From NCBI GenBank assembly GCA_032622095.1, contig CP136064.1, positions 41,255,912 through 41,319,911 on the forward strand: DNA of 64,000 bases. Direction: 5' to 3'. Shown in pieces: positions 11,301 through 23,300 of the stretch (its first letter is position 1; each line of letters starts with the position of its first letter). The stretch is from Siphonodentalium dalli (lineage: Eukaryota; Mollusca; Scaphopoda; Gadilida; Siphonodentaliidae). The position numbers and the translations under genes were made by a program. The notes beneath the pieces were generated by a model, which saw only the letters and a list, made by a program, of their open reading frames with translations, had not been told where the DNA came from and did not search any database.

Positions 11301-14300
11301 CCATAGGGAGCCTCAAATATATAAGTGAATGCACTGGCTTACAAAGTCAACACAAAGAGGCCAATGTATTCTCTTGTATATGTGAATCTTCCTATGGGAG
11401 ACCCGTGTATATATAAGAGAATGCATTGGCACAGTGTTTTCCTAAAATTTCAGGAAGCTCTAATCATGGTAGGGTTAAATTATTCTTACACTATTCTTAA
11501 TATGGGATTATTTCTGATGCCTGATGTAAGATGTTATCAGATGATTTCTTTTCCAGTCTGTGAATATAGCTAAGCCAAGAATTCCAGAAGGCAACAAATA
11601 TGCAACAACCATGCAAATGTATCCCCGAGAGGTATGTGGTTTCACTTTATAATAATAATAATGATGGTTTTATCTAAGATGCTTTTTAAGAATTACACTC
11701 TAATCCCATTTGTTTATACAAGCCAATAACTGAACTGGCTGCAGCAATAGCGCTTTTCAGCATAGACGTCATCATATGTGGGCGGAGCCAATTTAGCATC
11801 AGGGTCGGACATTCATTTGAGCCAGTATTCATATCTCTGTATAGAAACAATGTCCGATCGTCCGTTTTAAACTTAAAATTGATGCAAAGTGAAGTGCCCG
11901 GCGCTAAATTTCAACATGCAGTGAAACAATCAATGACTATTATATCAATTGTACCAAAAAAAAACGATCGGAATAATTTACCAGATGTTAAGTATATTAT
12001 ATTAAAACGGAACGCCTGTTAATGCATGTGGTCATGTCTGCGCCTGGACACAAGGGTTCGTACTGTCTACGGACGTATGACATGCATACAACTCATTAGT
12101 CGGCGCCCTATTGAGATTTGAACATTTAGAGTAATAAAATTTATGTCATGTCGTGAGCATATTTGGACCATTTTGTGGCCGTCGGAATGTAAACATGCCA
12201 ATTTGTAAGGGTCACGGTGGCATTCTTTAAACTGTCACATATGTCACAGGTTGTAAAACTCAACGGGTGCATGTATACATTGGTTTATTTTATTTTCATT
12301 TTAAAGGCACGGGAGGTCTTAGTTGTCGAAAATATTCATATTTGTTCCAATCACCGTAAACATACAGTTTCGTTCATATATACCATGACCATCGCGTAAA
12401 CAGCATGATATCATAAAGACCTACTTTATTTTATATATTTTACCTATAAGCAAGAGCCTGATTGTGTTACATAAGACAGCACAGTGTTACTGGCTAATCA
12501 CACACAAATTATATAAATGCTCTTTATTAGTTCCATATCAGGAATTCACCAACAAAGAACGCTCTTTATGTTTACCATCATAATATAAACAAACACCAGG
12601 AAGGTAACTTTTTATGCTTTAGTTTACATAACAATGGTTAAACATATGACAATAACATACTGCTTATGCGATATTTCTTATTTGTATACGGACAAAGTCT
12701 GTCTACATTTTAATGTTCTTTCTGTTGTGGCGGTTTTTGACCGGTGGAAATATTTTCACAGCATATACCCACCGCCAAGGCCTCCCGTATACCTTTACCA
12801 ATAACAACGCGCGTAACAAGACTATACACATCCCTGAAACATTACTTTTGTAAATATCAAAATCCAGTAGAGCTGGGACGGTTATGCGGTTAACCTGTTA
12901 ACCACCAACTATGGCCGTGACCGGTCACGGATTTGCCGTGGTCGGTTAACCGTAACATCACTATTATAGTGTATGATCACTGTGATGGTCAGCTATAACT
13001 GGCTATAAGAGGGTTAATCTGTCTCCGTCAATTAAAATGAATCCGAGATTGACGGAACAACATCAAACGCGGTGTGTCGGCTCTTTGAAGGCTAAATTTG
13101 GGTGTGAACTCATTACACAACTATTGTGTTTTCAAATTGATCCCAAGAAAATATAAATTGAGCCCAATAATTTCCACGAGCAGTCCTGCTTTCTATGATA
13201 TACTTTTAAAAGTTGCCACGTTCTCTGGTGTTAATTCGTTTACAATCTTTGTGGCTCAATTGCCGTTAATTAATCTTGGATTATTTCATTTTAACATGAG
13301 GCAATATATATATCAGAGCAGCTAATATTTATATTAAATCATTTTTGAACCATTACATTTAAAATAGTATCAGATAATGAGTTTTCCATTCAAATATTAA
13401 TCCACCTCGAATTTATAGAGTTATTGTTCTTGTTGCAGAACGTACATAATACGTTTCGTCGATTACCGCGAAATTCATAAAAAATTTCTTCTTCGAGGAA
13501 GATTCTGACGACGACCTGGAGTTCGATGGTTTCGACGACGATGGACTTGTTGTCTTCTGAACTTTGTGCTATTTGTGTGCGCTATTAACCGTTCCATACG
13601 CATGTTTACAACGTATAAATTGTATTTTTTGTTTTACCTGTCGACATCTGTATCTTGTTATTATTATATGATTTTATCTTAATAAAACGCATCATTCTCT
13701 TTATATAACGCAACTACTCTTGGTATCAGTATAAAATACGATGGTAAACCAGCATCTCAAGGCTAACTGAGATTTTGCACAGGGGGATCCCCGTGAGTAA
13801 GCACATGCAGTACCCACTTTTTGGACAAAAACGTGCACGTGCCCCCTGGGCTTACTGACGGGGTGTATACAGTAATTAATTAGATATGTGATTATGTGTG
13901 TCATGGGTGACAACTTCTTTGTATAATGGGCAGGAGCCGTTCTCAAACTTACCATGTCAGTGAGCATCACAATCATTGCCGTTCTGCATACTGGGCTTAC
14001 CCACCCATAATAGTACCTATAATATGTGGTTAACCGGTTAATCGCGGTTTTTTGCCGTTCATAACCGGTCACGAAAAACCCATAACCGTCCCAGCTCTAA
14101 AATCCAGTTTTGCATATGTCTTATCCTGAATATGTAAATTAACTGTCACCTATACATGTAAAATACAAACTGATTTGAAAATGTTTTGTGGTGATTTGTC
14201 ATATTATCGAATCACTTTTTTACTAGATCCACGTAATTGACATAGCTAAAATAACCAAGGGACATGATCTGGCGACATAAGCGTTTCTGTGGCATCACGT

Positions 14301-17300
14301 TCCCTATAGGGCCTACATGTTCTCGTGCCTTGCGTGCACCTATACATTGTACATATAAATATAGTACTATACCACTTGACACTATATGTTTCGAATTTTG
14401 TGAATCCAGCAGAATCCAGTCGTATTTTTCAATTTGGTATAACACATCATTTGAAAGTTATTTTCGTTTCGTCTGACGTCTATATATACAATAATGTCGA
14501 TGATGATAATTTGCTCGGAAGCCGTATGTGACAGGAATTGGGTCCGGGAACTCCTTATTACGTGGGCTACGGACACGAACATATATGTCCAAATTTAACG
14601 GTATACACAGTTAATTTCTCGTTTCAGCAACAACTAATTAATCCATAAATCACATATTTTATCTGTTTGATTTTAGCCTAGGAAAGGGCGTCAAAGTTAC
14701 ATTTTCCAAGTGATTGTCCCCACACTTCTTCTGCCATTGTTGTATAAACCATACCAATAATTGTGGTGGCCCCCTTTTTATTATAAGACATACCATCACT
14801 GTGTTATGTGATGACATGTTTACATTGCACAAGGTAGGGCAACGTATTGTAATACCGGAGAATGTCCGACCCTCTGTTTATAAACAACGCCACGTGCTCT
14901 CGCTGTTCTATAAATAGCATCATTTCGCTATGCTGAAAAGCGCTATTAGTACAGGTTCTGCTCGAGTTTGATCAGAACATGCTCTGATACTCACTACTAT
15001 GACTGGTACTAGTTTAACTCATGAGTGGTTCAAAGCTCAAGGGTCACAACTAGGTGCGAGAATCAAACAACATATAACTCTAAAGTCACACTCTGCTTAA
15101 CCCTTTCATGAAGGGAGCTGCACTGGTGCAGCATTAAAAACCTGTGCCTGTGCATCTCCCTATATATGCAAGTCTCCCATAGGGAGCCTCGTATATATAA
15201 GAGAATGCACTGGCTTACAAGGTCAAAGTAAGTATTGCCAAATTTGAGCTAGCTCCAGTCATGGAAGGGTTAACTAAAAATCTAGCCATGTATCTATATA
15301 TAGATTCCATTTTGAACCTGTGGTATTTAATAAACATTCTGAATAAAGGACTTACTGCAAAAATATCTTAATTATATCACAAAAATTTCGTGCTATTGAG
15401 CAACCATGAATTTGAGTTTTATTTTTTAAATTAGTGCAGAGAAAGAGGATGTACCTACAAGGCTAATCTGCGAGTGCGCCTTGCCCTCATTATGGATGAG
15501 ATACCAGCTGGTGGATTCGAGAAGGTCATTGGTGAAGTTCCAGTTATGGTTAAGGTATGTCAGCTCTGTCAAATCCTGGATAGTTTATGTCAAAATCAAT
15601 TGCCTAATATTCTGTCTGTCCTTGCTGTAACCCTTTACCCAACAGAAGGGCCCTGTGCCAATGCATTCTCTTATATATGCGAGTCGACCATAGGTCGCCT
15701 CGCATATATAAGAGAATGCATTGGCTTAACACATTAAAAATTATAAAATTGTTAAAGAATGTAAGAAAAAATTGTAGAAAGTGTTAAAAAAAGATTTTGT
15801 TTAGGCCAATGCATTCTCTTATATATGCGAGGCGACCTATGGTCGACTCGCATATATAAGAGAATGCATTGGCACAGGGTAAAACTGTAACTATCACAAT
15901 GTGGTCACAATATTCTGTCTGTCCTTGCTGTAAAGTTGAGTGCTGTGAGTTGGAAATTATTTTGAACAAAATCAGGAATTCTTGCAAATTTGAGACCAGA
16001 TTTATACTAAATGGATTCTCCCACCCAGTTATAAAAGTAAATATTGGAAGGTTTATTATTCACATGAAGGGGGGTTTCACTAAGTTTGACTAAAACAAAG
16101 ACAGTTTAATTAACAAGTGCAGATGTATTGATATTATTTGGTGGGAAATGTTCAGATATTAAGTTCAACTAATGACCTATGGTTGTTTGTTGAACTAATT
16201 TTCTGAACATTTCCTAAGGGAACTACTTGTCAATGTATATTTAGTATAATATATGCACTAACTGAGTTCTGTATGTTTTGCGAACCACAGTTTCTGATTC
16301 CCAATATAATACATGAGAGAGATTCCTATTAATATTTGCCTAAACCTGATGTATTTGTTCTTCTTTCAGTCCGATGCCTGCCACTTAAAAGGCTTGTCCC
16401 CAAAGGAGCTGATAGATAAAGGGGAAGAACCTGAGGTATTGAAACTTAATCTATGAGTATATATATAAACACAATCTCCCATTTCTCAGGCCAAAAAATG
16501 TTTGAAAAGCATGCTAGCGGCACACGCCAACGAAGAATTACACCTCCACAATGTCTAGCTCCAGGTCTAATTTTTTCTGTTGCGGTGGCCATTATTTCCC
16601 CAACAGATGTCACTAAAAAGTTAGTTGATTTATTACATATGATTTATCTCATAAAAAATTGCCAATTCAAGTATGACCGCATTTTTCACTGAGATTGTAG
16701 TTGAATGCATTACGTGTTTAGACATAGTTACCAATTACAGTAATCAATTGGAAATCTGAACTGGGAAACATGTCTGTTCATTCTCAATTTCGTGTGCAGG
16801 GTGTTCAGGAATAATAAGCAGATGACAGATAATAAAAGTGAAGAAGAAGTCCTATTCATTGGAGGGAAATGTTCAGATAATAAGTTCAACAAATGTTTGT
16901 TGAACTTATTATCTGAACATTTCCTCAGGTATAACTACTCATCAATGAGTTTATGGTATAGTTTATGGTATAGACAGGGTTAAAGGCTTAAAACCTCAAT
17001 GGGGTTCTCAGAAGCATTAGCTGATTTTATTAACTTTAGTATCCAACGAAAATAATAAACCGATTATTGTCCAGTCGACTACTGGAAACAGTCATTTCTC
17101 ATTTATATGATACCATAGGCAGACTGAAGATAAGCAGGCAAATACTCTGAGAATGTTGGGCTAATAGGTTTGACAAAATAGTCTTTGTTTATCTTTTTAG
17201 CTTAACACCCATACAAGTGAATTAATGGGAAACAAGTAACTACTCGTCAGTGAGTATTCAGGTATCAAAGGGTTAAAGGCACACGGAAAAATGGGGGTGA

Positions 17301-20300
17301 GCTTAATAAAAAACAACAGATAGACTACTTTTTGTTTCATTGCTCATCATGTATTGCTAAATGGAAATTATTTTTGCATTTATCAAATGGCAATGCCCTG
17401 CTTTCTGCTTCAGCTGATAGAGAGAATAGTGATTTTTCCCTTATAAGTCATGAAATGAAAAAATGTGTTGATAGTCGATAGAAGAATAGTTTACAATGTA
17501 AACTATTTTTTTTTCACTTATCCATCTCTTTTATGAAGCATCCTGGTTTTATCTCAACTGCTTTATGAAACAGACTTTTCAATGTATTCTCAATTGTTTT
17601 TCAGGAGTTTGGTGGTTGTTTCATTATCAATGGAAATGAAAAGCTGATTCGTCTAATTATCTTACAAAGGCACAACTTTGTAAGTATATAATTTCATTGC
17701 TTGTTACAGAAGATTACATGGCTAAAGTTGAGTTATTTCTAGTGGCATTTAACCGATTGCTATGGTTTAAAATACAGGCCCCTGGGGAAAATTACTAAAA
17801 TACCAATATAGACTACACCACTGACAAGGTTCAAATGATCGATTTTGACTAAAACCACACCAACTATCAAAACCCTAATAAATTCTAGAAATCGATAATT
17901 CCAGCCAAAATATCCTCAGATGTGTCTTATTGGCAATAAAATTCCCTTTCATTTGACATGTAACTCGGAGAAATTGAGATAAGTCGAGATATCCTATCGG
18001 AAACTACCGAAACCTACTAAAGAAATCGGGTCGTCAATGTCCCTGTCTGCTCATATCAAAGGCCTTTGAACTACTTATAAAATCTATATTTTTGAGTAAT
18101 AATTTGTCATGAACATGTTTTTTTCACACTGTAATTAACATGTATCTGACCCAATTAATTTGAACAAATAACTTTCATAGTATTTTAATTTTGACCCACT
18201 CCATTTCCAGCCAATATGTTTCCGAAGACCTACCTTTAAAAAACGTGGCAGTATGTACACGGATATTGCTGTTGTAATCAGATGTGTCCGCTCAGACCAG
18301 TGCTCAGTTGTAAGTACTATTATCATTAGTGTTTGCTTTTAATTCATAATTCATGGCGCTTTTAACTCTTCCATGAAGGAGCTTCTTGAAATTTTCCGAA
18401 AACCCTGTGCCATTCCATTCTCTTTTTTATGCGAGTCTCCGATAGGGAGCCTCGCATATATAAGAGAATGCATTGGCTTAAAAATATTTACCTTGACCTT
18501 GTAAGCAAGTGCATTCTCTTGTATATGCGAGGCTCCCTATATAAGAGAATGCACTGGCACAGGATCTTTAATGCTGCACCAGCACAGCTCCCATCATGAA
18601 AGGGTTAAACAAGTGTGTTCACTTTTTAAAACATTTATCTATGCTTTAAAGTACTCAAGATAGAGATATCAATTTGATTTGTTTAACCCTTTCTATACTA
18701 AATACTCATTGATGAGTACTTATCCATAGAAATGTCCCCATAAGGTAAAGAACGTTCGAGTCATTCTTTGTATCGATAAGTGAAAGATAAAGAGCATTTG
18801 TATCATTTCTGTTCGGTAATGATGGATATGATGTCATAACGTCAAAAGGCGATGTCTGGTGGAGTCAGTACCCAGACCATGTTACCATGAGAGCCGAAAA
18901 ATGTACCCACGGAAAATTTCATTGCAATCGGTGCAGAAATGTGGACACCTGTAAAGAACATACATAGAGAGACACACATTCTCCATTATATATTAATATT
19001 GCTGATTATTCGGGTTTACTCAGCAAAATGTTTGGCAAAAACATCTATTAACTTAAAAATAAAGGTGAAACAGCTGCAATATAGACAGATTCACAAGTCA
19101 ACTTATGTTTGAAATTTGACTTTTTGCGTTTATACGTTGTGAATTTGTAAATGTAACCTAACCTCGAAGGGGCAAATTGATCAGCCCAACATATTTGGAA
19201 AATTCATATGATTACTCTTGCAAATGGTACGATGGACGGACAAGGAGTGATGACTTTAGGTCCACCAGAGACTTAAAAAAAAACATTTATAGACCCAATA
19301 TTGAACCAGTATAGATTGTCATCAATTTCAGCATCTATGATGAATTATCATGTACTTACAGCGACTCACAGCAACATGGATTCTCATACAGTTACATTCA
19401 CAAACCAAATAAGATGAAATATCATATACTTACTTATTAATTATGTCATTGGAAAGACATTTATGCTGTCATATGTAATTAAATAGAGCTTGTCGTTAAC
19501 TACACTCTGCTTTTGTGTCCACGAAAGTACTACTTTGACCAATTATGTTATGTCATTTACAGCTACCAACAATATATCATCGTGACAGTCAGTAATGTGC
19601 TTTATTTTACAGACAAACACTCTACATTACCTCACAAGTGGTAGCATAACCATTTGCTTTGGTTACCATGGAGAGCTGTTTATGGTGCCAGTTATGCTCA
19701 TTATGAAGGTATGATCTATGTCTCAGCCCTGTCATTTTGAGTTGGGCGATTGCCTTCGCCCAACTGAACTTAAATTTGCGCGGACGGTAAAACCCCCCTA
19801 CTTGTGTGATAAATTTGTATCACACACTCAACCAAACTCTGTTCTGCATGCTTCATTCATCGTGTGCACAATTGTCAACAACTTATTCGACCCTTGGCTG
19901 GCAATATATGGTACGGAGAATGTCAAAGTTTGCCAAATGGAGAATTCAATTATGTTACGGTTCATTCGGGACTCCTTGATCCTTGGCACAGTGTATGTAT
20001 GGGAACAGACAACCACGCCGAGTCAAATACGTCAACTTTCTATTTAGCATTAATTTTGTCACGCTGTGTCCCATTATAATTGAGAAAATAAACATAAATT
20101 AATAAATGGATGCCCTTTAATGCATGTGGTGCAGTATGACATTTTACGGCCGTGATACAGACCGTGTATTTAAGTGGAATTGATTTTGTCAATTATTAAA
20201 AAAATCTGTTGTCAACATGGGAGTTCATGGGTTTACAGCAGCAGAAAAAACTAAATCTACAGAATGGCCTTCTATCACAAGATGCAAGTAAAACTGCCAC

Positions 20301-23300
20301 GGCCCCCGCCCCCCCTTTCTTCAACATCAATATTGGCTGATTAATACCTATGTAGGTTACATTTACTGGGATAATAAACATTGGGGTCAATGTCTAATCT
20401 TGAAAATAAACTGCAAATTAACTACAATATGCCTCCTAGTATCCAAGGGAAATAAAACAAATTTCCCTCCTGGGGTCATTTAAGATGGACCATTATGGGC
20501 TGCCTGAAAATTTGAAAATTACAGGCCTGACATCATACAAAAATAAGTCACGGTCTGATCAAATCTAGTTATTTTCATATTAAGTATAATAAAAAGTCAG
20601 GTTAAAATAGAAACTATATCACTGATAATAACTCTTAGTTCCTCTTGAACTCTGTTCCTTCTGTGATATGATTGTTATTCAAAACTCTGAATGTGTGTCA
20701 AATGAAGAACCAGACTGATTACTACATGATACTTATATAATTATCAAAGAGATATAAAACAAAAACAATGCATCATGTACCTAATCATGTCATAATTGAT
20801 TAGATAAGTTTTTAGGTCCATTTTGTCTTTGTGATATGTGGCAACTTCATATGTATTCCATCTATATATGCATGATTCAATTGTTTAGAACATTTTAGGA
20901 CAGATCCTTATAATGGATAGGCTTTGTCCTATGTCTCGCCATCCATCGGTCATTAGACGAATATTCGCTATTGGGAGTGCCTTCAAAAGTGTGCCAAATA
21001 CATAGTTCATGTTTTCTGTTCTTGAGTTTTCCTTTTTCTTCTTTTATGAACCTGTTGATCATCGGTCCAGTTAATTATTTTATGAACACTATCTTTGCAG
21101 AGTCTTGTTGATCTGACAGACAAAGAGATATACAATGAACTAATCCGGGGAAGAGAAAATGATTCCTTCTATCGGGGGTAATTTTTATATTTGATATACA
21201 TTCGCTCCATTTTAATCAACAGATATATAAATTATAAACCTAACAAACAATGAGACATATCTGGATATCATCATAATGCCCATATGTTCATATCCTCACC
21301 AAACTTTATGACTCACATTTCACAGAAAAAGACGATTATAGCAATTTTGACTCATGCATTCAGTGTCTATACTGGCTGTAAATTATTTGTTGCACATTTA
21401 ATAAATTTACCACCATTTGTAAATACTTTATGCCAAATTCAGTTTTTTCATAATAAATGACATACATGTACATGAGTTTGGAGAAATACTGATATTGTTA
21501 CATGATATGGGTTGTATTAATTTTTGCTGTACATGCGCACATGTTATTCAAAGATCTTATTGCATAGCTTTATTACTATCAATTAATTAATATTTTCAAT
21601 AATTTAAAATGTAAGTGTAAATTTCTTGATTCTTTAATGAAGATCTTTTTTCTCATCACAGATGTATTGTTAACATGCTGCGACAGGCTTTGGATTTGAA
21701 TATCACTACACGATCAGCAGCTTGTAAGTACATTGGAGAAAGATTTCGAATAAAAATTCGAGAGCTACCTGATTGGATAACAGATGAAGATGCTGGCAAA
21801 CACATTCTCAGGTAATTATTTTCTGCTTTTTGTGTTAGTTTTTAGCTCAACGCTTCACATGGAAGCTCCGAGGTCTAGTGGTTGGCATGTCTGACATGTC
21901 TTTACTGTCAACACATTGAGATGAGTTCACAGCCCGCCGGTGGACTATTGAGTTTATCAAACAGCTTGGTCTGATTAAGCGACCTGTGACTGTTCAAATC
22001 TGTGCCAAGTTGTGACACTTGCCAAGGTCACTTGTAATGTGCTTGCTTTGTCACATGTCAATGAGAGATATGGCCTGATTCGTTGGGTAAGCGTAAGACG
22101 CTCTAGCGAAGTGCCTGTGAAATGGAAGCATGTAGTAGTCTCGGCATTGCTCAACAACTAGGGTAATAATCTAATTCTTACAGCACTTGAGTCTTGGATA
22201 AATGCTATATAAAAACAAGCCTTGAAATAGTGTGTCTGTCATTTGAAGAATGAGGTCCCCAGAGGGTGAATTTAGTGATTCTACGCCACATAGCGGGCTA
22301 GCATCACCAAATTCACCCTCTGGGGACCTCATTCTGCTTACACCTCAGCAGAATGAGGTTCCCAGAGGGTGAATTTGGTGATGCTAGCCTGCTATGCGGG
22401 GTAGCATCACTAAATTCACCCTCTGGGGACCTCATTCTGCAAATGACAGACACACTATTTCAAGGCTTGTATAAAAATTCTCCATTATTATAGGCAGCCT
22501 TGAAATTCACCCTCTGCCTGGACCTCATTCTGCAAATGACAGACACACTATTTCTAGGCTTGATTTTAAGGATGATATGTTTCTTTAGTTAATCAGGTCC
22601 ATCTAACTTCATACTCTCACACAGTCACCCACCACTATATCTTAAATGATAGCTACAACATAAATAGTTTAATTCCTGAAAACTAATCATCACTGTCGGT
22701 CATCATTATCATTTTGATCATCAGCATTGCTCAAATTTTTCAGTTTCCAAGATCTCTTCCACATTCAGTGTTTAACCTTCAAGACTCTTTTGGTTTAAAG
22801 ATGGTGTATCTCTTCCGAGCCACAACAACAGCATAATTTTGATAAACCCGTTTTCAAGACTACAAATACCGTTTTCTCTGAATAAACTACAGATAAAACT
22901 GAAGATTGGGTATATTATTTGTCTATAAAGGCATAACTGGTAATAAACTGGTTTATTCCTGATGTACAGTAATGCTCTAATTAATCAACTTCTTAACCAC
23001 AGCAGAATTATGGGTAACTTTTCAGGATTTAGTCGGAAATATGGCTTGTTGCCATTCATCGGAAAGCTCTCACCGAGAGCATTCCAATGAATGCCAACAA
23101 GCCATATTTCCGACTAAATCCTGAAAAGTTACCCATAATTCTGCTGTGGTTAAGAAGTCGATTAATTAGAGCATTACTGTAGCTGAACAAAATATCTGAA
23201 TCAAAATGACAATTTGCCTTCATGGAGTGTGCTAATAAGATGCCTCTTGCTACACACCAAACATTTTTGCGATATCATATGAAGTTTCTGTTCTAATATT

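Larger units (their letters stand above)
11746..14947. mobile_element. 3.2-kb inverted-repeat element with a nested hAT insertion
   Basis: A 20-bp repeat AATAGCGCTTTTCAGCATAG at 11746-11765 is matched by its exact inverse at 14928-14947. Removing the nested hAT element (12868-14099) leaves about 1.96 kb. Further internal phrases (GGGAGGTCTTAG near 12310, GGCCTCCCGTAT near 12779) are loosely inverted. I see no target duplication and no transposase, so the superfamily is unassigned. Confidence 0.65.

Noticed and set aside
15658-15872. CRISPR array from repeated palindromes
   Set aside because: Repeats come in inverted pairs inside transposon-like frames, not as direct repeats with unique spacers, and the genome is clearly eukaryotic.
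18770-18990. Functional LINE
   Set aside because: Only a short phrase resembling a LINE/SINE 3' end; no reverse-transcriptase frame nearby.
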